Assembly: GCA_033065855.1 (NCBI GenBank)
Contig: JAVXUO010001872.1
Span: 1-64,000, forward strand
Source of the DNA: Escallonia rubra
Lineage: Eukaryota; Streptophyta; Magnoliopsida; Escalloniales; Escalloniaceae
Reading direction: 5' to 3'
DNA length: 64,000 nucleotides
This document shows, piece by piece, positions 24,092 through 36,974 of the stretch (its first letter is position 1; every line of letters starts with the position of its first letter). The translations under genes were made by a program, and so were the position numbers. The notes beneath the pieces are model-generated. The model saw only the letters and a program-made list of their open reading frames with translations. It was not told the DNA's origin and did no database searches.

Positions 24092-25790
24092 GTAATGCGG
24101 ATCATCTGTCAAAGTTGAGTAGAATAATAAAATCCGTTCTTACCATCAATAGTAGTTCAGAATAGAGAAGTTCTATGTACATCTCTACAATCGGGTTTCT
24201 GCTTATGGTAGACTGGACGAGTCATAAGTCTTCCAAAGAATCACAAGTGCTAATGGCTCTCAAATGGCTAGAATGGGCCGGACGGGAAGCTTCTCAACCA
24301 GCCACTTGATTCATGGTAAAGTGTCCTACCATATTGTCTAAATTAGGGAACGAGGTTGAGTGTAACCCCCAAACGGGGAGCTTCGATTTCCTGCACAGGT
24401 ATTTGTAAGGGAAGGAAGATTCTGAAGAAGGGGATGGGATGGAGGCTAACAAGGGGACTGATAGCTTGGCAAATCTGGATGGAACCATGAATGCAACTCA
24501 GCATCTAAGGCAGACCTTTATTCGGGCTACTCTCTCAACCCTACTCATTCAAAGGCTGAAATCTGGCCAACAGCCTTAGACCAGGGATCCAGAGCCGACA
24601 ACGGGGAGGGTGATGAGAACAGAAGAAGTTTCTTATTTTTGATACATTGCGTTGATGGGAAGACCATAAAAAAGTTGTGCTTTGGGTCCCTACTTTTACC
24701 ATTTTCATTTCCTGTGTTTTTACAATGACGATAAAAAGGATTTTTTTTCAGTGTACTTTTATCATTTTTTATTTACGTTTTGGATAAAATTATTAAAAAA
24801 TGACAAAAAACTTAAAATACCTCAGACTTGTTTTTAACTTTTTCCACCCAAACATAATCCAAAATGTCAAAAAAAGTAATTGAATTTTTTTTGGTGAAAA
24901 TGATAAAAAGTATAGGAACGCATTTTCTGACTGAAAATGAAAATACAAAACAAAAATGCTAAACACACTGCCCTTATTTTTCGGGTCGTTTCGTATTGAG
25001 TGGCTTCCTCATCCAAGGTCGGGTAAGAATGTCATGTGCTTGCCCGAGTTGCAGTTTCGGTCGGTGCTATCCATCCCCATTCCTGAAGAATCGAGTACAC
25101 GAGTGCATCAATCAACTATTCGTACTTGCGTCCGTCATCGACGGCCGACTCCCAGCTATTATTTCCCAACTTTGTCCACTATAATCAGAGTGCATCCATT
25201 TCTGGTCCATAGACTATCGTCAAGACAAAGTGCTGCAGCTCCCAATTACAGGGATTTTATGGAGACCCTAGAGACGCGCCAACGTGGATTACAAAATTTG
25301 GTGGAAGAGACCAAACATTCATTTCAATAACAAGGAGTGAAACATAAAACGCCACACAATTGCAGAGACCGCATCCATTTTTACGGATGCTTTGTTGGTA
25401 CTACGAATGTACACAGGTTAATTAGACCATAACTAATCCAACACCTAAAATGTACATATACATGGGTGACGTTCTATCGTCAAGTGACAAGATAATTTTT
25501 CTCTTCAACAACCAAGGAAAGGAAAATAGAATGACACTTGGAAATCCATCAACAACTAGGTCCAAAAGTGGTTATTTCAGCCTTACAAAGTCTTGCAGCG
25601 ACGAATATTTGATGGATGACAATGGCTCAAAAGTGCAAAGAAGATGTACAAAAACATATTGCCCCAGCCTTCTTCAATTTTCTCGACTTTTCCTCTTCGT
25701 GATAACTTAATTAACAACTTATACAAAGTACAATACAAAAGTATTATATATGTCAATTAGCGACAAATGCAAATGAATTAATCACAAAGG
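24092..25790. repeat. DUF247-ATPD spacer module, copy S1
   Basis: It starts with the DUF247 3' flank (GTGAGTAATGCGGATCATCT) and continues as in the other copies. At about 24528-24650 the TGTTGTCGGCTCTGGATCCC segment is in inverse orientation relative to all other copies. 24650-24960 is AT-rich with no match recognised. 24985-25330 and 25400-25790 match the spacer before the intact ATPD gene (compare 53740-54660). Confidence 0.75.
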
Positions 25791-25993
25791 TCATACAGCA
25801 AGCTTAATATCCCTAATGTCGAGCTGAGCGGCGATCTCTTCAAGCTGCTTCTTCACGCTCATGTCAATCAGCTTCGACCCCGAGTTCCCGTACCTGATCG
25901 TGAAACCAACGACCAACGAGGGGTCAATCACCGTCTTGATCCTCACATTCTTCGACCCAGTACGTAAGCCTCTGCACCCCCTTGGCGATCTGG
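25791..25993 (-). pseudogene. ATPD 3' fragment 1
   Basis: It matches the last ~65 codons of the intact ATPD gene at 54662 in the same orientation (reads IDMSVKKQLEEIAAQLDI-like on the minus strand). A 4-base insertion after CGACCCAGTA (CGTA) breaks the frame. The homology stops at GGCGATCTGG, where an LTR-like sequence begins. It cannot encode a delta subunit. Confidence 0.85.
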
Positions 25994-25998
25994 CGGAT

Positions 25999-26559
25999 TG
26001 TTAGAATAGTTAGTGACAATATGTGGGTTGGTTGTCCCACAATAGAAAAGTAACAAGGATGCAAAGCCTTTATAAGGCTTAATTTCACCAAATCAATTAA
26101 CTTTGGATGGTGGAAAATTTTGGAGGGAAATTCAAAAATTTACTTGGTTTGACCTTGGTTGGGCTTGAAATGAAACAATATTTAATGGTCAAAAGATGAA
26201 TACTTGGGGTTTGGTTGAAATTAATTAATATATTCTAATTTTTATTTTGTTTTATAGTAGTTAATTACAGTCAATGCCCAACAATTATGTCCTTTAGTGC
26301 CAAGGTTTGTTTTCTTTCGGCCAAGGGTTGTGTTCATTCATATATTATAAATATATGTGTCTCTTTCAATTTTCACAAGATCATAAAAATATTTTCTAAA
26401 ACGTGTTCTTGGAAAAATTCTAATTTTGCTGGTTAGAATTTTGTTTAACTTTGTTATCCTGGAACAATTTGCCATCAAACCGACATCAATCATAGCGAGA
26501 ACATATTTGCTCAAGGACAAAGATGATTCATGATCAAAGCCTTATTGCATTTTCCAACA
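25999..26559. mobile_element. Possible solo LTR or TRIM-like fossil, copy 1
   Basis: A 561-bp block starts TGTTAGAATAG and ends TTTTCCAACA, giving the TG...CA and short inverted ends typical of plant LTRs. It lies exactly between the ATPD fragment and DUF247 upstream-type sequence. A second copy is at 29888-30447. No internal coding region or clear target duplication is seen. Family not determined. Confidence 0.4.
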
Positions 26560-26754
26560 TGATAAAATGGAACCCCTTAGGTTGACCAAAATGTTATGTG
26601 ACAGCTCAACACATGCTTGTAATCATGTAAGCCTTCTCTTATTGCTAAATTGATCACTTTTAGCAACAAATACACACCTAATGCAACGAATGAAAGGCCA
26701 CACTTATATCCCAACTACAAAGGATCAAAACTTGTGCACTAAGAAATTGGCTAA
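26560..26754. repeat. DUF247 upstream-block fragment
   Basis: CCTTAGGTTGACC ... ATGCTTGTAATCATGTAAGC ... CACTTTTAGCAACAAATACA matches the sequence upstream of DUF247-4 (48610-48730) and lies on the far side of the LTR-like block. It has no CACTA remnant, so it also shows the pre-insertion state of the site at 21465/43896. Confidence 0.7.
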
Positions 26755-27690
26755 TCTATACCTATACTATTTATAAAAGTGTGAATGAGTGTAAATCAAT
26801 TTCTGGACACAAAGACACTTAAAAATTTTGATTATGACAACTAAATCCTTTAATGTTTTGACCTTACTCCTCCATAAATGCAAAAACTCCTTATAAACTC
26901 TTCCTCTTCAGGTTCCTCCCTCCACTCCAATTCTTGGAGAAGCGTCTCCGTCCATCTCTTGCAAAAATTAATTGTTACAATTAATTCGAACCTAATTGAT
27001 TATTGCCTCCACCAGTAACAACTCGCCATTTTATCTTCAACAATACCTTTTGCAATACCTTATCTAGATTATTACATGGGGAGACAATTAAATATTGGTG
27101 TTCCTTGATTTACACATCCACAACACAATTCTGCCTCATCATCTAATTAGAATTTTTGAGAATTGGTTGGTTGTAGATTTATATGGACAACAATTTGAAC
27201 ATTTGTTACTTGATGCAGCCCCAAGCAAAGATCGATATGATTATCCTTCTAAGGGTGCTTCATTTAGGTTTGAGACTACAGTTTCCTTTACATACTCACA
27301 ATAGATAAATAGCAAATAATATTTGTATATTTACTATCTATATGTTTCCATGTAGTTTGGAGCAACAAGTTGTGTTGGATCCATAATAGTGATTTCTCAG
27401 ACTCAATTTTTTTTTAGATGAACGAGCGATATTATTACTCATTATCGGTTACATCACTGAGGATAGCCGACATTAAAAAATCAGGCGCTTTCTCAGACTC
27501 AATTTATTCCTATGAATCTGGGAGTATGGGAGAAGCATGTGAGTTATAGAATTTACTTTAGGTTTTACTTTTCTCTTAATTCATGTCTTGAATTTGATTA
27601 CTACAATTTCCCTTTTGTTTCCTTTTCATTTAAAATGTTTGTCTGGATTTTTTTTTTTATTATAGATTTCTAAATTACCCTCTACTAGCC
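26755..27690 (+). mobile_element. Helitron 5' part, truncated copy
   Basis: It begins A|TCTATAC...TATTTATAAAAGTGTG after GGCTAA, a typical TC start. The sequence is shared with 30643-31478 (TTGATGCAGCCCCAAGCAAA, TTGGATCCATAATAGTGATT) and stops at CCTCTACTAG where a DUF247 fragment begins. The empty site GGCTAA|TCAAGTC is at about 43977-43990. No 3' hairpin is present in this copy. Confidence 0.6.
27410..27489 (-). mobile_element. Small retroposed insertion with target duplication
   Basis: About 80 bp with a T run at its left, flanked by direct repeats TTCTCAGACTCAATTT (27394 and 27490). The sister copy at about 31275 has the site once, uninterrupted. This is the mark of target-primed insertion of an A-tailed RNA on the minus strand. 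Parent family not recognised. Confidence 0.75.
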
Positions 27691-27696
27691 ATAGTT

Positions 27697-28263
27697 ATGA
27701 TGGTAAGAATCAGTATACCAACTATACACACTCGTGTCGTTCAGCTACGGAGCTCAAAGTAAGGGGAATCAAATTTGAGCCTAGTACTCACAGGTTTTTG
27801 AGGTACAGCCGTGGACAGCTTGAAATCCCTTCCAGGGTTATCACTCCCAGTGCCAAGGCCATTTTCCTGAACTTGATTGCATACGAAATGAATCCACATA
27901 CCCCTAACGATTTCGGTGTGACATCTTATATTGGTTTCATGAAATCACTCATTAATCATCCAGATGATGTGAAAGTGTTAAGGTCAAAACACATTCTGTT
28001 GGACAAACTCAACAGTGATGAAGAGCTGGCTAAGATATATATGGAGATAAGCATTCCCACAGTGAACAATGCATTCTTCATAGAAGTTCAAGAAAAAATC
28101 CAAGAACACTACAATAGCATGGCAAAGAGGTGGATCGCGCAAATGATATCACTGTACCTCAGTAACCCTTGGACTGCTATTGGTTTACTGGCTGCAACTT
28201 TACTTCTCGTCTTAAACTTTCTCCAGACCTACTTCACAATCTCTCCTCGCTCCCGCAAGTGAG
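27697..28263 (+). pseudogene. DUF247-2, C-terminal fragment
   Basis: An open frame of about 188 codons matching the last third of DUF247-1 and -3: QYTNYTHSCRSATELKVRGI, then RGQLEIPSRVITPSAKAIFL, the SYIGFMKSLINHPDDVKVLR block and the C-terminal membrane segment. Between GIKFEPSTHRF and GQLEIP, about 12 residues present in DUF247-1 are lost. There is no start codon at the proper place; it begins abruptly after the Helitron 5' piece. Translation from its own start seems unlikely, though the frame is otherwise open to the normal TGA. Confidence 0.88.
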
Positions 28264-29683
28264 TAATGCGGATCATCTGTCAAAGTTGAGTAGAATAATA
28301 AAATCCGTTCTTACCATCAATAGTAGTTCAGAATAGAGAAGTTCTATGTGCATCGCTACAGTCGGGACTCTGCTTATGGAAGACTAGACGAGTCATAAGT
28401 CTTCCAAAGAAGCACAAGAGCTAATGGCTCTCAAATGGCTAGAATGGGCCGGACGGGAAGCTTCTCAACCAGCCACTTGATTCATGGTAAAGTGTCCTAC
28501 CATATTGTCTAAATAAGGGAACGAGCGTGAGTGTAACACCCAAACGGGGAGCTTCGATTTTCTGCACAGGTATTTGCAAGGGAAGGAAGATTCTGAAGAA
28601 GGGGATGGTATGGAGGCTAACAAAGGGGCTGATAGCTTGGCAAACCTGGGTGGACCCGTGAATGCAACTCAGCATCTAAGGCAGACCTTTATTTCTTGAG
28701 ATTAGTTTGGCCCGGAAGTGTAATCTGATAAGCTCCTTTTTTGGGCTATTAGCCCCTTTATGTATGTATCAAAAATAAGAAACTTCTTCTGTTCTCATCA
28801 ACCTCCCTGTTGTCGGCTCTGGATCCCTGCTCTAAGGCTGTTGGCCAGATTTCAGCCTTTGAATGAGCCGTCTTTGGCTATGAAATCCGCACCACGAGCA
28901 GCGTTTAAAAAGGAATGCAAAAAGGTTAGCTAGCTTCAAAACAACCATCACCCAGCTCCGCCGGATCCTCTAAATTTACCGCAGTAAATCTATTAGTGCT
29001 CAACTCGGAGATGTAAAAAAAGCTCAATTGCGTTGATGGGAAGAGCATCAGAAAAATTTTCAGGGCGTTTCGAACCTGCGTTTGTCATCAACGGCCGAGT
29101 CCTGGCTTTTAGTGCGTCCATTTCTGGTCCATAGATTCTCATCAACACACTGTGCTGCAGCTCCCAACTACGGGGACTATTATGGAGCCCCGTGAGATGG
29201 TCCAACGTCGATTACACAATTTGGTGGAAGAGACCAAACATTTATTTCAAAAACAAGGAGTGAAACATAAGACGCCACGCAATTACAGAGACCATATCCA
29301 TTTTTACAGACGCTTGGTTGATATTACGAACGTACACGAGTTAATTAGACCATAACTAATCCAACTCTTAAAATGTACATAGGTGACGTTCTACCGTCAA
29401 GTGAGAAGATAATTTTTCTCTTCGACAAGCAAAGAAAGAAGAATAGAATGATACTTAGGAAATCCATCAACAACTAGGTCCAAAAGTGGTAATTTCAGCT
29501 TTATAAAGGCTTGTAGCGACGACGATTATTTGATGGATGAAAATGGCTCAAAATTGCAAAGGTGTACAAAAATATATTGCCCTAGCCTTCTTCAATTTTC
29601 TCGACTTTTCCTCTCCGTGATAACTGAATTAATAACTTATATATGTCAATTAGCGACAAATGCGAATGAATTAATCACAAACG
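28264..29683. repeat. DUF247-ATPD spacer module, copy S2
   Basis: It continues from the DUF247-2 stop as the usual spacer (GCTGATAGCTTGGCAAACCT, TGTTGTCGGCTCTGGATCCC, GTGCGTCCATTTCTGGTCCA, GAGACCAAACATTTATTTCA) and ends at an ATPD fragment. No gene inside. Confidence 0.8.
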
Positions 29684-29885
29684 TCATACAACAAGCTTAA
29701 TATCCCCAATATCGAGCTGAGTTGCGATCTCTTCAAGCTACTTCTTCACGCTCATGTCAATCAGCTTCGACCCCGAATTCCTGTACCTGATCATGAAACC
29801 AGCGACCAACGAGGGGTCAATTACTGTCTTGATCCTCACATTCTTCGACCCAGTAAGCCTCTGCACACCCTTGGCGATCTGGGGG
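29684..29885 (-). pseudogene. ATPD 3' fragment 2
   Basis: Matches the C-terminal ~65 codons of ATPD (VKTVIDPSLVAGF-like on minus) with scattered substitutions, and is cut at GGCGATCTGG exactly as fragment 1 is. Fragments 1 and 2 therefore share one origin and were copied together with the LTR-like and Helitron sequence next to them. Confidence 0.85.
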
Positions 29886-29887
29886 AT

Positions 29888-30447
29888 TGTTAGAATAGTT
29901 AGTGACAATATATGGGTTGGTTGTCCCACATTAAAAAAGTAAGATGGATGCAAAGCATTTATAAGGCTTAATTTCACCAAATCAATTAACATTGGATGGC
30001 GAAAAAATTTGGAGGGAAATTCAAAATTTACTTGGTTTGACCTTGGTCGGGCTTGAAATGAAACAATATTTAATGGTCAAAAGATGGGTACTTGGGGTTT
30101 GGTTGAAATTAATTAATATATTCTAATTTTTATTTTGTTTTATAGTAGTTAATTACAGTCAATGCCCAACAATTATGTCCTTTAGTGCCAAGGGTTGTTT
30201 TCTTTCGGCCAAGGGTTGTGTTCATTCAGATATTATAAATATCTGTGTCTCTTTCAATTTCCAGAAGATCATAAACATATTTTCTAAAACGTGTTCTTGG
30301 AAAAATTCTGATTTTGCTGGTTAGAATTTTGTTTGGCTTTGTTATCCTGGAACAATTTTCCATTAAACCAGCATCAATTATAGCGAGAACATATTTGCTT
30401 AAGGACAAAGATGATTCATGATCAAAGCCTTATTGCATTTTCCAACA
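29888..30447. mobile_element. Possible solo LTR or TRIM-like fossil, copy 2
   Basis: Second copy of the 560-bp TGTTAGAATAG...TTCCAACA block, in the same setting as the copy at 25999. The two copies arose by local segmental duplication, so they are not a pair of LTRs of one element. Confidence 0.4.
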
Positions 30448-33400
30448 TGATAAAATGGAACCCCTTAGGTTGACGAAAATGTTATGTGACAGCTCAACAC
30501 ATGCTTGTAATCATGTAAGCCTTCTCTTATTGCTAAATTGATCACTTTTAGCAACAAATACACACCTAATGCAACGAATGAAAGGCCACACTTATATCCC
30601 AACTACAAAGGATCAAAACTTGTGCACTAAGAAATTGGCTAATCTATACTATTTATACAAGTGTGAATGAGTGTAAATCAATTTTTGGACACAGAGACCC
30701 TTAAAATTTTTGATTATGACAACTAAATCCTTTAATGTTTTGACCTTACTCCTCCATAAATGCAAAAACTCCTTATAAACTCTTCCTCTTCAGGTTCCTC
30801 CCCTCCACTCCAATTCTTGGAGAAGCGTCTCCGTCCATGTCTTGCAAAAATTAATTGTTACAATTAATTCGAACCTAATTGATTATTGCCTCCACCAGTA
30901 ACAACTCGCCATTTTATCTTCAACAATACCTTTTGCTTTACCTTATCTAGATTATTACATGGGGAGACAATTAAATGGTGTTCCTTGATTTACACATCCA
31001 CAAGACAATTCTGCCTCATCATCTAATTATAATTTTTGAGAATTGGTTGGTTGTAGATTTATATGGACAACAATTTGAACATTTGTTACTTGATGCAGCC
31101 CCAAGCAAAGATCGCTCTGATTATCCTTCTAAGGGTGCTTCATTTAGGTTTGAGACTACAGTTTCCTTTTCATACTCATAATAGATAAATAGCAAATAAT
31201 ATTTGTATATTTACTATCTATATGTTTCCATGTAGTTTGGAGCAACAAGTTGTGTTGGATCCATAATAGTGATTTCTCAGACTCAATTTATTCCTACGAA
31301 TCTTAGAGTATGGCAGAAGCATCTGAGTTATAGAACTTACTTTAGGTCTTACTTTTCTCTTAATTCATGTTTTGAATTTGATTATTACAATTTCCCTTTT
31401 GTTTCCTTTTCATTTAAAATGTTTGTCTGGATTTTTTTATTTTTTATCATAGATTCTAAATTACCCTCTACTAGAAGGGGTAGAAAGGACTCTTTGATAC
31501 AAAGGTTGGATTAAGGGCTAATTACAGCAGTGTCCCTGAGGTTAGAGTGAAATTACAGTCAAGGATAATAAGTTTCAAAATGTAACACCCATGTCCATCC
31601 AAAAAGTATACGTTTTCTGTGATGTCATCATTACATATTTTTAAAATGACAGTACTGCCCTTGTATTATATATTTTTAAATTAAGATTTCAAACCCTAAT
31701 TTTGGTTTTGGAAAATCCTAATTTGAAAATTAGGGTTTTGAGAAACCCTAATTTTCAAGTTAGGATCTTTAATACAAATATTGGAACTTATTAAGAAAAA
31801 GATTGAAAAACACAGTTTGATATTTCTTTTGAGTTCTTCATCTCTTCCATGTTTTTTAGGTATCTGAAACCAAGCGACGTAATTGGTACTTATTATGGAT
31901 ATAGATCTTAGGTTAACTTCTGGAGAACCTGAGAAGGAAGAAGAAAAACTAAATGGAGTCGTGAACTTGTTGGATAATGAAGAGAAACTGCATAATGGAG
32001 ATAGAATCGGTAGAACTATGGTATACATTGAAGAAAAGTTCCATGCTACTCGCCGAATTCCCAGATTATGGTTTCACATACACACACATACATCCTGTAG
32101 CCGCCGCCCCCTTCATCCCCCCACCCCGCCGTGTACCATCCCAACACCACGACACCTTTTTGACCAACAACGAAACCCACCACAGTTGCTCGATCTACAC
32201 GGTTGTGAGGAGTATTATGACGCATAGATAAGGGGCGGCGGGGATTCACTCCGGTGATTGCAGAGGCGGTCGGTGGTGGTTGCGAGAAATTGGCGGTTGT
32301 GGGCGGCAGGGACAGGCTGCGTCGCTGCTACATGGTTGGGCGAGGGAGGGGGTTGCGATGGGATTGGGAGAGAAAGGGGGCTGATCGATGGCGGCGTGGT
32401 CTAACAGAGGTGTGGGGGAGTAGCAGCGGGCAGGGTGGGGGGAGGGTGGCGACGAAGTGGGTAGGGAAAGGGTGGGGGAAGAGAGAGATATAGTAAAGTT
32501 CAGACACATTTTTTTAAAAAAAATTAGGGTTTTTCTTTTCTGAAAAGAGAATGGAATTTAAAAAAAAACTTTCTAACATAAGGGCAATCACTACAAGAAA
32601 ATCGGCTTATGCCTACGGTACAGTACCGTAGGTATAGGTGCCATGTCCCGTAGGCATAGCCTATCCCTACGGTACTCTACCGTAGGGAGAAGTGGCGATG
32701 CCCTAGATCTATGCCTACGTGATTTAAGGTTATGCCTACGGTTATACCGTAGCCCACTTATTCCCAGCTATGCCTACGGTACTACCGTAGGCATAGCTGT
32801 ATTATTATTTTTATAGCTATGCCTACGGTACTACCGTAGGCATAGCTGTATTCTTATTTTTATTCCCAACCTATGCCTACGGTACATACCGTAGGCATAG
32901 CTCCTTATTTGTCAAAAAAAATATTTACAAAATCATTTACATGCTATCACTACACCCCTGCCAAGCACCAACTTATAGAACCGCTACTGCAAGATCAATA
33001 GATGCACCAGTAAGGGAACCATAATCATGCCAATCAAATTAACTAAAATCACAATGTTTTAGGGACTTAACTCTATAGTTTAGCCAAATGCATAACAATC
33101 TCGTCGAAGAAGGTTAAGATAGGTAATAACAAAAAGCATGCGATACAAGTATTAAACTTCAATAGCGTACCATTCTGTAAAGCCATATTACAACTAAAAA
33201 AATAAATTATGTCCACATATATATAGGCTTCAAGTAAACCCTCTATGGGAAGTATCTTCACAACTGATATAAGAAGGGTAAAGCACAGACTGAACCATTT
33301 TCTTAATCTGAAGTGCCAAGAAGCAGAAGCAAATAGCTAGAATATCCCAAAAAAAAAGGCTTGACAAAAGTCAACATGTCAGATACAGTGTGCAGAAAAT

Positions 33401-34837
33401 GAAGCTTAACTATAGCCAAGTTGATCCCCCAAAACTTTAGTGTCTAAACACAAGAAAATCACATTTTCAAGTCAAAAGGCAATAAGTCAACAAGAAAAAG
33501 AAGTACAACTCTAATCCAAGGCTGTCCAACAGTCGAGGTCTTGCTTGCTATTGTATGGCAACCAACTCTGCAAAACCAAAACTAGCATCACCGAAGCCGT
33601 ACCAAAGACTAAAAGCCATGTCCAATAGCTCCCGCATATGTTTGCACCAACTTTTAGTGTAAAAATGATGCTCAAACACGTCATTACAACTCAGCATCCC
33701 ATATGATTTATAAAGTGTTATAAAGCTCTCACCTCAACATGCCAAGCATCATAGCAAAACGCTCCCTTAGCACCATATTCTTCTATAGAGCGAATAAAGA
33801 ATCAATCCCTTGCCAATACCAAACACTTCACCTAAAGACTCACCGCATAAGGCCCACTCGCCACCTTAAGACAACCATCCACCATGACCTTTACCACCTC
33901 ATTTACCACAACCAAGGACGACGTGAACACTCTCTTGTGGGCACTGTAGAGATTTCTGAATTGAGCGTGTCTCTCTAGGCCTTGTGACATTTAAAAGTGC
34001 AGTATAGCACCTAAAGTTGGAGGAAGTACAAACAATTGTCAGGTGCTTCCAGCAGTTAAATGTTCGGCAACATTCCTAGTCTTAATTTTCCTTGACCCGT
34101 TCCTAGGTGGGGGGAGAGGAAGAAAGGGGTGGCAGCAATTGACTGACATAAGGGGCAGTATTTCTTGTGTACTCAGTAACCTTATTACGCTCTAAAAAAA
34201 CATGGAACAGGTAAACCATGTTGCAGCAACATCTATGAGCCTCTCACAAAGGTGGATTAACTAACCTCATTACCCAGGTAAACCATGCAACGGATTACCT
34301 AACCTCATTAAGCTGATTAGTCAACCTATTTATATACAAACTCAAAAAGCCTCTCTTTTAATTTACCTGAAGCTGTATTACAGTTTCACATGCTTGGGTG
34401 CAAAGACAGAATAATAGCTAGCATTTAAAGCATCGCAAATCATCAGCGATAGCGCATCAATCACTCATCAAATTCATCCAAACGCAAACAGGACAAAACA
34501 AGTTAAGTAATCCATTAAAGCCACATATGGAAGTCTCTAACAGAAGATGAAACAGGTAAACCAAAATAAAATATATCACGAAAATAAATTGTTCTCATCA
34601 ATTGCCAAAATTAAAGCTTCAAAAAGGAAGAATATATCAAATGGTGTATATCCAAGACTAGAATTCCCATGTAGGTTCAGTGAAGCTCGCTCAATGGATC
34701 ACAACATGCAAATATGTTTCATAAATATGAGCTACAAATGTAGATTACCAAATACACTAAAGAAATTTGGTTGCCTTCTTTCCTGTTCCATCTCTGTTTT
34801 GCTGTTAGAGTGAAGTGGTGCTTTCAATCCCAAAAAC

Positions 34838-34989
34838 TATTAAATTACCAAATACACTAAAGAAAAGGAAATGCCAAACAAGATGATGAATATTAAAGAA
34901 AATGGGTAGATGATCATCTACCCATTTTCTTTAATATTCATCATCTTGTTTGGCATTTCCTTTTCTTTAGTGTATTTGGTAATTTAATA
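34838..34989. repeat. 152-bp perfect palindrome with no spacer
   Basis: The axis is between 34913 and 34914 (TAGATGA|TCATCTA). Each 76-bp arm is an exact inverse complement of the other out to ATTAAATTACC / GGTAATTTAAT. Part of the arm (TTACCAAATACACTAAAGAA) also occurs once directly at 34746. It lies inside the CACTA element. Confidence 0.93.
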
Positions 34990-35559
34990 TGGAGGTGTGG
35001 AAAGCTAGCATGAATGGTCAACACAGAAGAACTTTGCATCGGAAATATACCTCTTCTTTTGCTTGGCAGCACCATAGCTCCAACTCTGCTATCCCAGCCT
35101 TTACATATTCCCCATTGCTGAATGTGCAACACTCACGGCGAAGAAGAAGACTGCAGGATCAACAATTATACACAAAACATAAAGAAGTCTCTCAGCATAA
35201 GTATGACAACAAAAAGTACAATGCAAAATGCCAAAAGAAAAAAGGAAGAGAAGTCTCAAATACCTGTTAAAGAGTTGTACGTTAATGTATGAGAAAATCT
35301 GGGTAAATATCTTCTGAACAATAATAGGGGGCACCTGAAGATACTGGCACTTCGAAACAAAACCCTTAATCCCTCTAAAACTTGAAACAAAACCCTTAGC
35401 TAAAGATACTGGCACTTCGAAAGGCTGCACCCATATGAATTCATCTTCCTTGGTGGCCTCCCCACACACAGCACACACAAAGAGAAAAATATAACACCAA
35501 CCCTTAATCCCTCTCTCTCTTTTCCTTGCAAACCCACACACTCCAACACACACCTGAAC

Positions 35560-35950
35560 TCACACATGCACTCACATATATATGCACACAACACACCAAA
35601 CACACTCAAAATACAAACCCACACATCAAACTCACAGTACACGCACACACCCGAACACATAACACACACACACACACACCTCTCTAGCTGCCTCGGCAGC
35701 TCCACGGACTCACACAATACACACAACGCACACACTAACGCACCCTAACGCGCACACACAGCACACAACCTAAACACACACACTTCAGGCACACAACACA
35801 CTACACGGCTGCACAGCAGCCCACACACACACATCACGTTGCCACACGCAATACACGACACACACACACATGAACACTGAAGACATACACACACCCACAC
35901 ACTCATTCAAGCACTCACCACATTCACTCACACAAAAGTCGCACACAACA
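35560..35950. repeat. CA-rich low-complexity tract
   Basis: CACACA-rich sequence on the plus strand with imperfect units inside the CACTA. Cysteine/valine-rich frames on the minus strand here are products of the repeat and not genes. Confidence 0.85.
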
Positions 35951-36930
35951 CTACTCACACCTCTCTTTTCGTAACCCAATTCAAGAATCATCTCCCCTCC
36001 CCTTATATCTTAAGCGGCACCCATGGTAGAATAAACGCAGGAGAAGCAAATAACAGTCCTTGGTGACACAGAAAAAGGGCAGAGGAAAAGCCCAATGGCT
36101 TTAACTACCCAGCCACCTTCCACTGCACACACACCTTAACCCATCATCCCACAACACATACCCCCTCTCTCACACAGTCCCGCCAACCCCCCACCCCTTT
36201 CTCTCACACACCAGCCACCCCCCAAAACCCCTGCTACCCACCCCCCATGAACCCCATCACCACCCCGGGGTTACCCACGACCCCCATAACAACAGAAATT
36301 CCCCACCACCCCGCAACCCCCTCCTCCCTAAGATTGCAAGAGCACGAATAGAGAGAGACCGGGACAAATTCGTAGAAAGAACAAGAAGAAAGTGTAAATT
36401 GAAATTGGAATTGTAAATTGAAATTGGAATTGGAATTGGAAATTGAATGAGAATTGTTACATGTGGAGTGGCTTAATTAAGCTGAAGAGGATATCGGAAG
36501 TGCACTGTTGCCGCACCAGTCGTCAACGACTCGCCGCCACCGGAGTCCTCGCCTCGCCGTCGACACTCGTTGATCAGTCTGCCCGTCACTGCTTCTTCTA
36601 AGGTCACCGTTCATCAACGCGTCGTCACCGGGGAGGGTCATTGGCCGGTGGAGTTCTCGCCTTCACCGATCACTGCTTCTTCTTCGATTGTTGTTCCAGA
36701 TCTGAGTTTGAAGACGGCGTCGGACCTCGGTAGTCGAGTCCACCGGTGAAGTCCTCCCCTCGTTGTCTTGTTCGTTCCAGATCTGAGCTGAGCTCTGCCA
36801 AAAAGAGTCAACTCGAGGAGCCCCTGCCATGTCCGTGTCTGTGTGTCTCCGTCGCCCGTCGCCCGTCGCCGGTGAGTGCTGCCGTCTGCCTGTCTGGGAG
36901 TGGGTGAGAGTATTTGGCAACTGGGCAAGT

Positions 36931-36970
<40 letters not shown>
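36931..36970. repeat. (GA)n microsatellite
   Basis: About 19 GA units close to the right end of the CACTA element. Confidence 0.9.

Positions 36971-36974
<4 letters not shown>

Larger units (their letters stand above)
16672..24500. repeat. Segmental duplication, copy 1 (RPC2 3' end to DUF247-1)
   Basis: Largely collinear with 38454-47300. Order here: RPC2 last intron end, last exon and 3' flank (16672-18015), spacer fragment (18366-18640), repeat A (18966-20810), CACTA 3' end (to 21465), DUF247 upstream sequence, DUF247-1, downstream spacer. Copy 1 alone has a SINE at 17796 and a MULE at 19102; copy 2 alone has a hAT at 38898 and keeps an ATPD fragment. Confidence 0.85.

Noticed and set aside
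35100-35990. Cysteine/valine-rich frames on the minus strand
   Set aside because: Produced by CA-rich low-complexity DNA inside the CACTA element.
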